Translations under genes and position numbers: made by a program | Shown: piece by piece, positions 10,009-23,383 of the stretch | Layout of the letters: each line of letters begins with the position of its first letter | Position numbering within the stretch: position 1 is the first letter of the stretch | The notes under the pieces: generated by a model | Databases searched by the model: none | Seen by the model: the letters and a program-made list of their open reading frames with translations, nothing else | Told to the model about the DNA's origin: nothing | NCBI RefSeq assembly: GCF_001922345.1 | Contig: NZ_CP018811.1 | Coordinates: 3,348,001-3,412,000 of the forward strand | Direction of reading: 5' to 3' | From: Paraburkholderia sp. SOS3 | GTDB taxonomy: Bacteria > Pseudomonadota > Gammaproteobacteria > Burkholderiales > Burkholderiaceae | Length of the DNA: 64,000 bases

Positions 10009-10049
10009 AAAGAATACAAAACGGGCCGGTGTGATTGGCACCGGCCCGT
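10009..10049 (-). terminator. Rho-independent terminator after ftsH
   Basis: Arms 10021-10031 and 10039-10049 form a perfect 11-bp GC-rich stem (ACGGGCCGGTG / CACCGGCCCGT) with a 7-nt loop. On the minus strand it is followed by TTTGTATTCTTT. It lies 20 bp past the ftsH stop, so folP is probably transcribed from its own promoter or by read-through. Confidence 0.85.
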
Positions 10050-10068
10050 ATGACTGAGTTGGCCTCGA

Positions 10069-11958
10069 TCAGGCCGGCGCGGTAGCGCTGCCCGGCTTGA
10101 CTTCAGCGCCCGGGCTGCTGCCGCCCGAAGGCGCATCGCCCGGCGACGGCGTGCTCTTCGGCGAACGCGGTGGTCGACCAGCCATGATGTCGTTGATCTG
10201 ATCGGCGTCGATCGTTTCCCATTCCATCAGGGCCGCGGTCATCGCCTCGACCTTGTCGCGGTTCTCGTTGAGCAGACGCTTCGCGAGGTTGTACTGCTGA
10301 TCGAGCACACTGCGGATTTCGGCATCGACCTTCTGCTGCGTCGCTTCCGAAATCGTACGCGTGAAGCCCCGGCCAAACGGCGACGCATCGTTTTCGTCGT
10401 CGACATAGACCATCGGTCCCAACGCGTCGGTCATGCCGAAGCGCGCGACCATCGCACGTGCCGTCGCCGTCGCCTTGTTGAAGTCGTCGGATGCGCCGGT
10501 GCTGATCAGGTTCAGAAACAGCTCTTCGGCCACACGGCCGCCGAACAGGATGGCGAGGCGATCGAGCAGATATTCCTTCGAATACGTTTCGTTGTCGTGC
10601 TCCGGCAACTGCCAGGTGACGCCGAGCGCGCGACCGCGCGGAATGATCGTGACCTTGTGCACCGGGTCGGCCTTCGGCAACAGCTTCGCGATGACCGCAT
10701 GGCCGGACTCGTGGTAAGCCGTCGCCCGCTTTGCGTCTTCGCGGATCACCGCCGACTTGCGCTCCGGACCCATGAAAATCTTGTCCTTCGCGTCTTCGAA
10801 ATCTTGCATCTCCACGATGCGTTTGCCGCGACGCGCGGCAAACAGCGCCGCTTCGTTGACAAGATTCGCGAGATCGGCGCCCGAAAAGCCCGGCGTACCA
10901 CGCGCGATGACTGCCGCGTCGACGTCATTCGCAATGGGCACCTTGCGCAGGTGCACCTTCATGATGTGCTCACGGCCACGAATATCGGGCAAGCCCACGT
11001 ACACCTGGCGGTCGAAACGGCCCGGGCGCAACAGCGCCTTGTCGAGTACGTCCGAGCGGTTCGTCGCAGCGATCACGATCACGCCCGAATTCGCCTCGAA
11101 GCCGTCCATCTCGACAAGCATCTGGTTCAGCGTCTGTTCGCGCTCGTCGTTGCCGCCGCCCATGCCGGCGCCGCGATGACGACCAACCGCGTCGATTTCG
11201 TCGATGAATACGATGCAAGGAGCGTGCTTCTTCGCCTGCTCGAACATGTCGCGCACACGCGCCGCGCCGACACCGACGAACATTTCGACGAAGTCCGAAC
11301 CCGAGATGCTGAAGAACGGCACTTTCGCCTCACCGGCAATCGCGCGCGCGAGCAACGTCTTACCGGTTCCCGGCGGGCCTACCAGCAGCACGCCGCGCGG
11401 TATTCGCCCGCCCAGCTTCTGAAACTTTTGTGGATCGCGCAGGAAGTCGACCAGTTCGGACACTTCTTCCTTCGCTTCATCGCAGCCGGCAACGTCGGAG
11501 AAATTGATTGCGTTGTTGTTCTCATCGATCAGGCGCGCCCGGGATTTGCCGAACGAGAACGCCCCGCCTTTGCCGCCCCCCTGCATCTGCCTCATCATGT
11601 AGAACCAGAAGCCGATAATGAGGATCGTTGGTCCGAGGTAGTACAACGCGGAAACGAGCGCGTTCGGTTCGTCGTCGGCCTTGCCGCTGACCTGAACGCC
11701 ATACTTCATGAGGTCGCCGACCATCCAGATGTCGCCGGGCGACACGATCTGATACTTCTGGCCATCCGCCGGGGTTACCGTCAGATTACGGCCCTGGACG
11801 ATGACGCTCTTGACCTTGCCGCTTTTCGCATCGTCCATGAACTGCGAATAGGAAACGCCTTCCTGGACACGGGGCTTGTCGAACTGCTTGAACACCGTAA
11901 ACAGCACCAGTGCGATAACCAGCCACACTGCCGCCTTGGAAAACATGTTGTTGTTCAA
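10069..11958 (-). CDS. ftsH: ATP-dependent zinc metalloprotease FtsH
   Basis: A 629-residue membrane-anchored AAA+ protease that degrades membrane and regulatory proteins. It has an N-terminal membrane helix (about 7-24), a periplasmic domain, a second helix (about 103-123), the AAA domain with Walker A GPPGTGKT (194-201), Walker [16 protein letters not shown] and second region of homology [20 protein letters not shown], and the zinc site HESGHA with a downstream Asp. A Pro/Ser/Gly-rich tail ends the protein. rlmE lies upstream on the same strand, the rlmE-ftsH pair known from E. coli. Confidence 0.97.
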   Translation of the reverse strand: MNNNMFSKAAVWLVIALVLFTVFKQFDKPRVQEGVSYSQFMDDAKSGKVKSVIVQGRNLTVTPADGQKYQIVSPGDIWMVGDLMKYGVQVSGKADDEPNALVSALYYLGPTILIIGFWFYMMRQMQGGGKGGAFSFGKSRARLIDENNNAINFSDVAGCDEAKEEVSELVDFLRDPQKFQKLGGRIPRGVLLVGPPGTGKTLLARAIAGEAKVPFFSISGSDFVEMFVGVGAARVRDMFEQAKKHAPCIVFIDEIDAVGRHRGAGMGGGNDEREQTLNQMLVEMDGFEANSGVIVIAATNRSDVLDKALLRPGRFDRQVYVGLPDIRGREHIMKVHLRKVPIANDVDAAVIARGTPGFSGADLANLVNEAALFAARRGKRIVEMQDFEDAKDKIFMGPERKSAVIREDAKRATAYHESGHAVIAKLLPKADPVHKVTIIPRGRALGVTWQLPEHDNETYSKEYLLDRLAILFGGRVAEELFLNLISTGASDDFNKATATARAMVARFGMTDALGPMVYVDDENDASPFGRGFTRTISEATQQKVDAEIRSVLDQQYNLAKRLLNENRDKVEAMTAALMEWETIDADQINDIMAGRPPRSPKSTPSPGDAPSGGSSPGAEVKPGSATAPA

Positions 11959-12143
11959 AGCACCACTCCTTCACTCATAGACAAGCGCCTACATTTGCCT
12001 TGCGGCACCACTCAGGCATTCTAATCCAGACCGCAGACCCCTGCCATAAGCATTCGCTACGGCATATATAGCGAGAGCCGCACCGCGCCAGCGCCGTTTT
12101 CCGGCACATTGAAAATAACAAGCTGGCATTTGAATCGCTTTTT

Positions 12144-12806
12144 TCAACGGGGACGCTTCAAATGTTTGCCCAAAATAAACGTCTCGGACGATTTGTCCCG
12201 CGACGCTTTCGGTTTGCGGGCCGCCACCGTCTTAAATTGCTGCTTGAACTTCTCGACAATCTGGCTGTAACCGCTGCCGTGAAAACATTTGACTAAAAGG
12301 GCACCATCCGGCTTCAGGTGATTCTGTGAGAACTCCAGCGCGAGGTCGCATACATGCTCGATTCTCGCGGCATCCGCCACCGCCACCCCGGACAGATTGG
12401 GCGCCATATCCGAAATTACAAGATCGACGAGGCGCTCTCCGACCACTTCTTCCAGTTGTTCGAGCACACTCTCCTCGCGGAAATCGCCCTGGATGAAGTG
12501 CACGTCCGCGATCGGCTCCATTGGCAGCAGATCGAGCGCGATGATGGTGCCGTCGATGCCGCCTTCACGCGACGCGTCGCGCCGCGGACTCTGCGCGAGC
12601 TTGTTGCGCGCGTACTGGCTCCAGCTGCCGGGCGCGGCGCCGAGGTCGACGATGACCTGGCCCGGCCGGATCAGCCTGTCCTGCTCGTCGATTTCCTTGA
12701 GCTTGTAAGCCGCACGGGCACGATAGCCTTCCCGTTGCGCCATTTTGACGTACGGATCGTTGATGTGGTCGTGCAGCCACGACTGGTTGAAGCGGTTTTT
12801 TGCCAT
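12144..12806 (-). CDS. rlmE: 23S rRNA 2'-O-ribose methyltransferase RlmE
   Basis: A 220-residue Rossmann-fold enzyme (FtsJ/RrmJ) that methylates U2552 of 23S rRNA. It has the SAM-binding motif [14 protein letters not shown] and the K-D-K-E tetrad: Lys near [15 protein letters not shown], Asp in [13 protein letters not shown], Lys in [12 protein letters not shown], Glu in SSETFILG. The frame extends 22 codons upstream, but [17 protein letters not shown] is the family start. It precedes ftsH and is divergent from yhbY. Confidence 0.95.
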   Translation of the reverse strand: MAKNRFNQSWLHDHINDPYVKMAQREGYRARAAYKLKEIDEQDRLIRPGQVIVDLGAAPGSWSQYARNKLAQSPRRDASREGGIDGTIIALDLLPMEPIADVHFIQGDFREESVLEQLEEVVGERLVDLVISDMAPNLSGVAVADAARIEHVCDLALEFSQNHLKPDGALLVKCFHGSGYSQIVEKFKQQFKTVAARKPKASRDKSSETFILGKHLKRPR

Positions 12807-13051
12807 TAATCGTTGAACTTTTGCTGCGTGATACCGCGCTTTCAGCGGATAATACGCGTTTAATCTGCGCAACCAGCGCGTGCGCCGCTTCCGCGTCGAT
12901 TCACAGGTCGATTCTGTAAGGATTGCGCCTGCTGCCGCGATATATTTGCACCTCGGGTCGCTCCGCGGTCATACGAATGCTCATCGCGCGCAAACTGCAA
13001 CGAGCCGCGCGCGGCCGCGGCGCGCCATTTTAGTCGAGTCCCTCACTTTCC

Positions 13052-13588
13052 ATGCCAGCCCTCAAAGTCTCCTCCGAACAACGCGCCGCGCTGCGCTCGC
13101 AGGCTCATGCGCTCAAACCCGTCGTGCTCGTAGGCGCCGAAGGCTTGACCGATGCCGTGCTGGCCGAAATCGAAGTCCACCTCGTCGCTCATGAACTGAT
13201 CAAGATTCGCGTATTCGGCGACGAGCGCGACGAACGCGTCGCGATCTATGACGAGATCTGCGATCGCCTGGGCGCCGCGCCGATTCAGCATATCGGCAAG
13301 CTGCTCGTGATCTGGAAGCCCGAAGCCGCGCGCCCTGCAACCCGATCACCGCGTCGCAATGCGTTGCCGAGCGCGGGCGAAGCCGCTGCTGCTGAAAAAG
13401 CGTCCGCACAAGGCCGGGCACCACGCGTCGTCAAGGTCGTCAAGGTGTCCCCCGATAACCCGATGCGCCGTCCGAAGCCGCAAAAGGTACTGGTACGCGG
13501 CAACGAACGCGTGACCGCGGGTGGCAACATCAAGCGCGCGAAGAAACGGCAGACCAGCGCAAAGCGCCAGCATCAATCGACGAAGTAA
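13052..13588 (+). CDS. yhbY: YhbY family RNA-binding protein
   Basis: A 178-residue protein. The first ~95 residues form a CRS1/YhbY (CRM) domain: EQRAALRSQAHALKPVVLVG, an alpha-beta core, and the C-terminal strand GKLLVIWKP. This fold binds pre-50S ribosomal particles. The remaining ~80 residues are a Lys/Arg/Ala-rich tail absent from E. coli YhbY, perhaps extra RNA contacts (inference). It is divergent from rlmE, the arrangement seen in many proteobacteria. Confidence 0.88.
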   Translation: MPALKVSSEQRAALRSQAHALKPVVLVGAEGLTDAVLAEIEVHLVAHELIKIRVFGDERDERVAIYDEICDRLGAAPIQHIGKLLVIWKPEAARPATRSPRRNALPSAGEAAAAEKASAQGRAPRVVKVVKVSPDNPMRRPKPQKVLVRGNERVTAGGNIKRAKKRQTSAKRQHQSTK

Positions 13589-13826
13589 CCGGTATGACGC
13601 CTCTGCGCATGCGACGAAACGTCGCGGCGAAGCACGGTGCAGAGGTGACGCGAGCAAGGCCTATGCAATAAGAACCGCGTGCGCACAGCGTGGAAACGGG
13701 TGCAAACAGCATCATCATGCATGTGCGGCTATCATCGGCCGGCGCCCAACCGCCTTCGCGCACCTCGACTTCGAATTCGACTTACGCAGAAGAAGCCGCA
13801 CAACATGCGGCGCGAATGCCGACGTT

Positions 13827-14351
13827 TCAGCCAGCCGCTTTTGGGCGACCTGCAGTCGACCCCACGTGCGTCCCAGATGCTGCCGACGCTGTAGCAATCG
13901 GCAGTTTCCACACGAGGACGAGCGCCAGCACGCTTTCGATCAGATAGAACAGACTCGATACACCGTGAAGCATGCCGAAGCGGCCCGCGTAGGCCGAATG
14001 GCCAACATCGGTGCCAGCTTCCTGCGCGGCAATGCGCAGCGCATTCATGAACGGCTGCAGCGCGAAGTATCCGACAAGCACGCACACGAGCATGCCGGCC
14101 ACGAGCCAGCGCAGCCGTTTATAGACAACTTCGTCGCGACGAATCAGCACATTGCACAGCGCGAGCAGCAACACGCCGCACACGACGCCGATCACGCCTT
14201 CGATCCGAAACAGTTGCGCGGCAACGGAACCCGCCGTGATGCGATCGAGCGAAGCGAACAGCACAGGCGCGACCGCATAACCGATGGTCAGCAGACTGCC
14301 GACCCACACGACCGTCAACAGGCGGAAGATTCGATGCGGCATCGAGGGCAC
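13827..14351 (-). CDS. DUF4149 domain-containing membrane protein
   Basis: A 174-residue protein with four hydrophobic segments (about 9-30, 48-68, 82-102, 135-155). The opening RLLTVVWVGSLLTIGYAVAPVLFASLD resembles DUF4149/TMEM205-like proteins, and the gene lies in their usual place between yhbY and greA in Burkholderiaceae. It starts 14 bp after the greA stop on the same strand, so is probably cotranscribed with greA. The biochemical role is unknown. A second Met three codons in is an equally possible start. Confidence 0.75.
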   Translation of the reverse strand: MPSMPHRIFRLLTVVWVGSLLTIGYAVAPVLFASLDRITAGSVAAQLFRIEGVIGVVCGVLLLALCNVLIRRDEVVYKRLRWLVAGMLVCVLVGYFALQPFMNALRIAAQEAGTDVGHSAYAGRFGMLHGVSSLFYLIESVLALVLVWKLPIATASAASGTHVGSTAGRPKAAG

Positions 14352-14365
14352 CTGGCGTGTGTCGC

Positions 14366-14842
14366 TCAGACGTAGCGAACCGAGATGATCTCGTATTCGC
14401 GCACGCCGCTCGGTGCCTGCACCGATGCGACGTCGCCTTCGGACTTACCGATCAGCGCACGCGCGATCGGCGAGCTGACCGAAATCAGGCCGTGCTCGAG
14501 ATCCGCTTCGTCGTCGCCGACGATTTGATAGGTGACCGCATCGCCGCTGTCGAGATCTTCGAGTTCGACGGTTGCCGCAAAGACGACGCGCCCATCCGCA
14601 TCGAGCGCGGCGGGGTCGATAACCTGGGCAGCGGCAAGCTTCGATTCGATATCGGCGATACGCCCTTCGATAAAGCCCTGCTTCTCTTTCGCTGCGTCGT
14701 ATTCGGCGTTTTCCGACAGGTCGCCCTGGGCACGCGCTTCCGCGATCGAATTGATGACCGCAGGACGTTCAACCGATTTCAGGCGCTGCAATTCATCGCG
14801 CAACTTGTCAGCGCCGCGTTTCGTCAAGGGAATAGTGCTCAT
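14366..14842 (-). CDS. greA: Transcription elongation factor GreA
   Basis: A 158-residue factor that enters the RNA polymerase secondary channel and stimulates cleavage of backtracked transcripts. The N-terminal coiled coil starts [20 protein letters not shown] and has the acidic tip [19 protein letters not shown]; the C-terminal FKBP-like domain includes [14 protein letters not shown]. The frame runs 14 codons further upstream, but this ATG follows AAAGAG and fits the family. Upstream lies a structured RNA ending in U8, which may control greA expression. Confidence 0.97.
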   Translation of the reverse strand: MSTIPLTKRGADKLRDELQRLKSVERPAVINSIAEARAQGDLSENAEYDAAKEKQGFIEGRIADIESKLAAAQVIDPAALDADGRVVFAATVELEDLDSGDAVTYQIVGDDEADLEHGLISVSSPIARALIGKSEGDVASVQAPSGVREYEIISVRYV

Positions 14843-14872
14843 AAACAACTCTTTGGCAAAAAAACGGCCTTC

Positions 14873-14978
14873 AAAAAAAATCAACCGCGGTTAAGTGCAT
14901 CCCCAAAGAGGTACACGATGCCGTGGCGCTCGTACAAGAGCCCGATCCGGTACCTTCAGGGACGCCGCTTAACCGCGG
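14873..14978 (-). ncRNA. Candidate structured RNA / attenuator in the greA leader (or carB terminator)
   Basis: On the minus strand an 11-nt arm at 14978-14968 (CCGCGGTTAAG) pairs perfectly with 14895-14885 (CTTAACCGCGG). The stem continues after a small internal loop with 14965-14959 (GCGTCCC) pairing 14903-14897 (GGGATGC), one G-U. Further inside, GGTAC can pair with GTACC and there is a GGCTC...GAGC hairpin. The outer stem is followed by TTGA and eight Ts (14880-14873), ending 31 nt before greA. It could terminate carB, attenuate greA, or release a small RNA as the E. coli greA leader does (GraL). No Rfam family was recognised. Confidence 0.55.
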
Positions 14979-15008
14979 CACATACAGCTTCGACAGAGAT
15001 TCGAAGCC

Positions 15009-18263
<3,255 letters not shown>

Positions 18264-18431
18264 AACGCTCTCGCTAATCTCTAATGCTGTGTCGACTGGA
18301 GCGGGCGCTTTGCGCTTGCTCCGGTGCCATGCAGGGTTATTGCGGTTGTTTCCGTTGGCGCGCTGAAGTCGCGGGTGCGGTTACCGCCCCGCCACGCGCG
18401 CGCCAGAATTCTGTTCGCGTCCGGGAGATGC

Positions 18432-19598
18432 TTATGCCGCCGCGGTGTGACTGTTGGTGCTGCGGTGTTTGCAGGCATCCATCAGCGCGGTGAAGCGGTC
18501 GAACAGATAGCCGATATCGTGCGGACCAGGCGACGCTTCCGGGTGGCCCTGGAAGCAGAACGCGGGCTTGTCGGTGAGCGCGAAGCCTTGCAGCGTGCCG
18601 TCGAACAGCGATACGTGCGTCACTTTCGCATTCGCGGGCAAGGTTGCCGCATCGACAGCGAAGCCGTGGTTCTGCGACGTGATCACGACACGGCCGTCAG
18701 CGAGATCCTTCACCGGATGGTTCGCGCCGTGGTGGCCGGTTTTCATCTTCATGGTCTTCGCGCCGACCGCGAGGCCCATGATCTGATGGCCAAGGCAGAT
18801 GCCGAAGGTCGGGATGCCGCGCGCGATGAATTCGCGTGTTGCCTCGATCGCGTAGTCGCACGGCTCCGGGTCGCCGGGGCCGTTCGACAGGAACACGCCG
18901 TCCGGGTTGAGCGCGAACGCGTCGGCCGCGGTGGCCTCGGCGGGCAGCACCGTCACATGGCAGCCGCGCTCCGCGAGCATGCGCAGGATGTTGTGCTTGA
19001 CGCCGTAGTCGAACGCGACCACGCGATACTTCGGCGCATTCTGCATGCCGAAGCCGCTGCCGAGGCGCCACTCGGTCTGCTTCCACTCGTACTGGCTTTT
19101 CGTCGACACGACCTTCGCGAGGTCCATGCCCGCGAGGCCGGGGAACGATCGCGCGAGCTCGATTGCCTTCGCTTCGTCATCCGAGCCGGCGAGAATGGCG
19201 CCGTTCTGCGCGCCTTCGTCGCGCAGAATGCGCGTGAGCTTGCGCGTGTCGATACCGGCGATCGCGACGACGCCTTCGTCGCGCAGATAGTCGGACAGCG
19301 TGCGCTCCATGCGGAAGTTCGACGCGAGAACCGGCAGATCGCGGATGATCAGGCCGGCGGCATGGACTTTCGTGGCTTCTACGTCTTCTGCGTTGACGCC
19401 GACATTACCGATGTGCGGATACGTCAGCGTGACGATCTGTTGCGCGTAGCTCGGGTCGGTCAGGATTTCCTGATAGCCGGTGATCGCCGTGTTGAACACG
19501 ACTTCACCGATCGTATGACCGGCGGCGCCGATCGAATAACCACGAAAGACCGTGCCGTCGGCAAGCGCGAGCAGAGCGGGAGAAAATGACGGCAACAC
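18432..19598 (-). CDS. carA: Carbamoyl-phosphate synthase small subunit
   Basis: A 388-residue glutamine amidotransferase subunit that supplies ammonia to CarB. The N-terminal domain starts [20 protein letters not shown]. The class I amidotransferase domain has the nucleophile Cys in [15 protein letters not shown] and the His/Glu pair in [13 protein letters not shown] place the start at the GTG at 19596-19598, preceded by AAGGAG seven bases upstream; the longer frame adds 78 residues unlike CarA. A sigma-70 promoter lies about 240 bp upstream. Confidence 0.96.
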   Translation of the reverse strand: MLPSFSPALLALADGTVFRGYSIGAAGHTIGEVVFNTAITGYQEILTDPSYAQQIVTLTYPHIGNVGVNAEDVEATKVHAAGLIIRDLPVLASNFRMERTLSDYLRDEGVVAIAGIDTRKLTRILRDEGAQNGAILAGSDDEAKAIELARSFPGLAGMDLAKVVSTKSQYEWKQTEWRLGSGFGMQNAPKYRVVAFDYGVKHNILRMLAERGCHVTVLPAEATAADAFALNPDGVFLSNGPGDPEPCDYAIEATREFIARGIPTFGICLGHQIMGLAVGAKTMKMKTGHHGANHPVKDLADGRVVITSQNHGFAVDAATLPANAKVTHVSLFDGTLQGFALTDKPAFCFQGHPEASPGPHDIGYLFDRFTALMDACKHRSTNSHTAAA

Positions 19599-19925
19599 GG
19601 GGGACTCCTTGGCGGAACACCCTGTTGCCGACCTGGTCATCCGCTCGTGCCGGTGCGCGCGCATGGTGCGACGCGCATCGGCCGATGCAGGCGTTAGCCC
19701 GCTCGCGTAGCGCGGCCAGCCAGCGATCCACAAGATTCGCATGCGTGAATCTGGGGCATCGTGACATCGGGCGCGGCGGCGGATGAACGGTTTAGAAGAG
19801 GTAGGCGCTAGGGTGCGGGTTGATAAGCTCAAACCTTGGAATTATAGCCCGAAAGCGCCCCTCCCTTCAAATCCGAGATAGCTCCGGCCGCATGCGAACC
19901 GGTTCATGGAACCGCCGGCCAAGGC
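19599..19925. other. carA upstream region with a long leader
   Basis: 327 bp between the MFS gene and carA, both minus strand. It holds the carA promoter (19841-19870), leaving an untranslated leader of roughly 235 nt. No recognised riboswitch was seen in the leader and no terminator with a U-tract was found after the MFS gene. Confidence 0.6.
19841..19870 (-). promoter_or_regulatory. Sigma-70 promoter of carAB
   Basis: On the minus strand TTGAAG (19870-19865) and a perfect TATAAT (19846-19841) are separated by 18 bp. No gene overlaps it, and carA is the next gene downstream. Initiation is expected near 19834. Any pyrimidine or arginine control is not readable from the sequence. Confidence 0.8.
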
Positions 19926-21167
19926 CTACGAGTGGTGCTTCGCCAGCATTTGCGCGGCGTTCGGCAGCACCTGACTCGGCAATACGTACCAGATCGCTCC
20001 GGCGACCTGCAGGCCGAGCATGATCGCCCACGTGGTCAGATGGGCGATCGCCGGATAGTGCCCCGCAACGGCCTGCCAGTGCGACAGCACTGCGCCGACG
20101 CCAACCTGAAAGCCGAAGATCAGCAGAAAGATCACGAGGTTCATGGTTGTGTTCGCGCGGCCAATCATGTGCGCCTCGAAATACCGCGGCAGCAACGCGT
20201 AGCTCAGAATGCCCGTGCCGCCGAAGAATCCGTAGGCCGCCCATAGCAGCCCGGCCGGCAGCGGCGCGTTCATCATGATCAGCAATTGCGTGACGACGAA
20301 CATGCCGCCGCCGATTCCGCAAAACGCATACAGCGACACGCCACGCCGCTCGAGACTGCGCGCGGCCGCGCCGAAGCCGACGCAGCCTGCCATCATCGCG
20401 AACCCGAGCACCGAGACGAGCGCCGCCGCCGGCCCCGGCTGGAAGCCGCTGACGTCGCGCAGCCACGCACCGACCCACAGCGACTGCATCGCGTAGAACA
20501 CGCCTTGCGTGATCACGGGAAACGACGCGATTTTCCAGAACGCCGCGCTACGCAAGATATCGGCCGTGCCCTTGAACTGCCCCATCAGCGTCGTATGGCG
20601 CGGCGCGCTCGTCGTGTCGGGCGCGCAGCTCCACAGGATCAGGGCCACGACGACGGTCATGACGCCGAGGCCGACACAGACCGTGCGCCAGGTGGTGAAC
20701 GTGAGGACCCATGTGAGCGGCGAACCGACCACCACGCCACCGAGACCGCCGACCGCCATCGTGAGCCCGTTGACGAGCGGCAGGCGCGCGGCCGGAAAAT
20801 GTTGCGCAAGCGCCTTGAACGCAGCACCGAGACACACCGACACGCCGATACCGATCAGGAGACGCCCGATCATCATCGCGCCGATGCCATGCGCGGCGCC
20901 GAACACCCAGATGCCCGCGGCCGCGAACAGCAGCATGCCGGCGGTGGTGCGACGCGAACCAAAGTGATCGAGCAGCACGCCGGCCGGAATCTGTGCGCCT
21001 GCGAAACCGAGGAAGTAGAGGCTTGTCAGCAAGCCCAGGTCGGTGGCCGACAGCGCCATCTCGCGCGTGATGAGCGGCGCGAACCCAAGGTTGACGCCGC
21101 GAAACACGTAGGAAACGAAGTAGCCGGCGGAAAACAGCAGGAAAACGCGGAGTGGGGTCGACAACAT
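19926..21167 (-). CDS. MFS transporter, substrate unknown
   Basis: A 413-residue protein with about twelve hydrophobic segments and the major facilitator signatures: the loop 2-3 motif GVLLDHFGSRRT, the TM4 motif GRLLIGIGVSVCLG, and a polar central loop near SAPRHTTLMGQ. It opens MLSTPLRVFLLFSAGYFVSY; an in-frame ATG 17 codons earlier is less likely. It is upstream of carA on the same strand but separated by a strong carA promoter, so probably not functionally linked. The substrate cannot be read from the sequence. Confidence 0.85.
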   Translation of the reverse strand: MLSTPLRVFLLFSAGYFVSYVFRGVNLGFAPLITREMALSATDLGLLTSLYFLGFAGAQIPAGVLLDHFGSRRTTAGMLLFAAAGIWVFGAAHGIGAMMIGRLLIGIGVSVCLGAAFKALAQHFPAARLPLVNGLTMAVGGLGGVVVGSPLTWVLTFTTWRTVCVGLGVMTVVVALILWSCAPDTTSAPRHTTLMGQFKGTADILRSAAFWKIASFPVITQGVFYAMQSLWVGAWLRDVSGFQPGPAAALVSVLGFAMMAGCVGFGAAARSLERRGVSLYAFCGIGGGMFVVTQLLIMMNAPLPAGLLWAAYGFFGGTGILSYALLPRYFEAHMIGRANTTMNLVIFLLIFGFQVGVGAVLSHWQAVAGHYPAIAHLTTWAIMLGLQVAGAIWYVLPSQVLPNAAQMLAKHHS

Positions 21168-21270
21168 CGGCGCTGGACTGGACGGACAATGGACAAAGAC
21201 GGCCTGGCCGGGGCTCACGGGAGATCGGCCGGATCCAGAACAATAAATGATTTGTGAACAAGCCGCTTAA

Positions 21271-21302
21271 ATGAAAACGCCGCCACGAAGAAGGTGGCGG
21301 CG
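21271..21302 (-). terminator. Rho-independent terminator after mltD
   Basis: A perfect 9-bp GC stem (arms 21278-21286 and 21294-21302, loop 7 nt) is followed on the minus strand by TTTTCATTT. It lies about 90 bp past the mltD stop and separates mltD from the MFS gene. Confidence 0.75.
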
Positions 21303-21389
21303 CTGAATAAACGAGGCGTATCGGAGCGCACTGCATACGCTGCCCCCGCAGCGCATGTTTCGACATCCTCGGCATACCGCCTGTTCTGG

Positions 21390-23090
21390 TTACTTCTTGC
21401 CCTTCTTCGCGTTAGCCGCGGTCTTCTGGCGGCTAGGCGCCGCGGCTTTCGGCGACCTCGCGGCCGGTGCGTCAGCCGCCGTCGAAACCTTTTTCACGCC
21501 GCCCGTCTTGCCCGCATGCCCGGATGCCTTCACGACGCCCGACTTGCCGCGCGCCTTGTGGCTGCTTTTCTCAGCCTTCGATGGCTTGCGGTCGTCGGCG
21601 CTGTCGCCGCCGACGTGCGCGCTGATCTTCTGCACGCCGCCGCCGCGCACATCCGTCGCGAGCCGCTCCGGGCCCGGCTCGGTCGGCACGCGCCGGCCGA
21701 CCGGCACGTGCAGCACGATCACCTGACCGGCTCGCACTTCATTGCGATGCGTGCGATTCCAGCCCTTCAGCTGACCGACCGATACGCCATAACGGCTCGC
21801 GAGCGACGACATCGACTGCGAACGGCGCACGCGGATCAGCATCTTGCGCGTATCGGGAACGTCCGGCTCCATCGCGAGCACTGCGCCTTCGGCGATGTCG
21901 GCGCTGATGTCCTCGTCATCGTCGTCGCCGCGCGGCACGACGATCGTCGAGCCCGGTTTCAGGCGCATGCCCGCCGGAATCTTGTTGACCTCCATCAGCG
22001 TGTCCGCGTCGACGCCGATTTTCTGCGCGATCGCCGCCGGGCGCGAACGCTCGGTCACCGTATAAGTGGTCCACGACGACAACGACCCGCTGTACGACTT
22101 CAGATTGCGCTCGAACGCGCTGGCGTTGTCGAATGGCAACAGAATCTGCGGCTGCGTGGCGCCGAGAATAACGGGCTTCTTGAACGACGGATTCAGCGAG
22201 CGGAATTCTTCCGGCGTCATGTTCGCCAGTTTCGCGGCGACGTCGACGTCGATATCGTGCGACGTGGTGACCGTGACGAAGTACGGGTGGTTCGGAATTT
22301 CCGGCAACGTGAGCCCGTAGACCTGCGGGTTCTCGATGATGTTCTTCACTGCCTGCAGCTTCGGCACGTAATTGCGCGTTTCCATCGGCATGCGCAGACT
22401 TTGATAGTCGGTCGGCAAGCCCGCCGCCTCGTTGCGCGCGATGGCACGCTGCACATTGCCCTCACCCCAGTTGTACGCGGCGAGCGCGAGGTACCAGTCG
22501 CCGAACATGTCGTGCAGCTTCGACAGATAGTCGAGCGCCGCGCTCGTCGATGCAAGCACGTCGCGCCGTTCGTCCTGCCACATGTTCTGCTTGAGGTTGT
22601 ACGTGCGGCCCGTGCCCGGCACGAACTGCCACATGCCGGCCGCCTTCGCGACCGACAGCGCCTGCGGGTTGTACGCGGACTCGATGAACGGCAGCAGCGC
22701 GAGCTCGGTCGGCATGTGCCGCGCCTCGAGTTCTTCGACGATGTGATAGAGATACTTCTGCGAGCGCTCGGTCATCCGTTGCACGTAGTCCGGTCGCTGC
22801 ACGTACCAGTTGACCTGCATGTCGACCAGATCGCTTTGCAGGTCGGGCATCTGGAAGCCGCGGCGAATGCGACTCCATAGATCGCTATCCGCGCTCGTCA
22901 ACTGATTGACGGAACCCTGGTCGACGTTAATGGTTTCTTTGGCGGAAGCGGTCTTGCGAAGGGTATCGGCTACGGCTTGCTGGGTGGCGGGATTGGAGGC
23001 GGCGGCGGTGTTGGAACCGACGGTCGTTGGCCCCTGGCTCGCGCACGCGGCGAGCATCAGGACCAACAACGCGCTAAAGATAAATCTCAT
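21390..23090 (-). CDS. mltD: Membrane-bound lytic murein transglycosylase D
   Basis: A 566-residue lipoprotein that cleaves peptidoglycan glycan strands with 1,6-anhydro products. A lipobox LAAC places the acylated Cys at residue 16. The transglycosylase domain has catalytic Glu137 in LLPFIESAYNPQA followed by AAGMWQFVPGTGRTY and LAAYNWGEGNV. Two LysM repeats follow (YTVTERSRPAAIAQKIGVDA; RVRRSQSMSSLASRYGVSVG), then a Lys/Ala/Ser-rich tail. The frame extends 61 codons upstream, but the lipoprotein signal fixes the start at 23090. Confidence 0.93.
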   Translation of the reverse strand: MRFIFSALLVLMLAACASQGPTTVGSNTAAASNPATQQAVADTLRKTASAKETINVDQGSVNQLTSADSDLWSRIRRGFQMPDLQSDLVDMQVNWYVQRPDYVQRMTERSQKYLYHIVEELEARHMPTELALLPFIESAYNPQALSVAKAAGMWQFVPGTGRTYNLKQNMWQDERRDVLASTSAALDYLSKLHDMFGDWYLALAAYNWGEGNVQRAIARNEAAGLPTDYQSLRMPMETRNYVPKLQAVKNIIENPQVYGLTLPEIPNHPYFVTVTTSHDIDVDVAAKLANMTPEEFRSLNPSFKKPVILGATQPQILLPFDNASAFERNLKSYSGSLSSWTTYTVTERSRPAAIAQKIGVDADTLMEVNKIPAGMRLKPGSTIVVPRGDDDDEDISADIAEGAVLAMEPDVPDTRKMLIRVRRSQSMSSLASRYGVSVGQLKGWNRTHRNEVRAGQVIVLHVPVGRRVPTEPGPERLATDVRGGGVQKISAHVGGDSADDRKPSKAEKSSHKARGKSGVVKASGHAGKTGGVKKVSTAADAPAARSPKAAAPSRQKTAANAKKGKK

Positions 23091-23280
23091 GAACGTCTCG
23101 GCTTCCCGAAAAGGCTGGAACTGCAACCTGAAACGGCTGGCTGGAATTGCTGGAAAAACACCGCCGACCGGAACGACCCACTGAACGCGAGTTAAGACGG
23201 CGGATTGGGACCGCAGAGTGAAATGCGGTTGGAATTTGCAGCCGATAGTACGAAAGAGCGCGGTTTCCGTCAATCAGAAA

Positions 23281-23323
23281 TGTGTGAAAAAGCCCGCGAA
23301 ATCTGAGGCTTGGCGGGCTTTTT
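23281..23323 (-). terminator. Rho-independent terminator after gloB
   Basis: Arms 23287-23297 (AAAAAGCCCGC) and 23313-23323 (GCGGGCTTTTT) pair over 11 bp with a 15-nt loop. The minus strand reads into a U-run. It sits about 60 bp past the gloB stop and could work in both directions. Confidence 0.8.
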
Positions 23324-23383
23324 GATGATTCAGATGAAGATTACCTTAGGCGCGCTTGGGTCAGAGGAACTTTTTAAAGCGCT

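Noticed and set aside
14880..14910. A nine-codon leader peptide (ATG CAC TTA ACC...) inside the greA leader RNA
   Set aside because: Its GGGG is only one base from the ATG, too close for a ribosome site, and the codons show no regulatory pattern.
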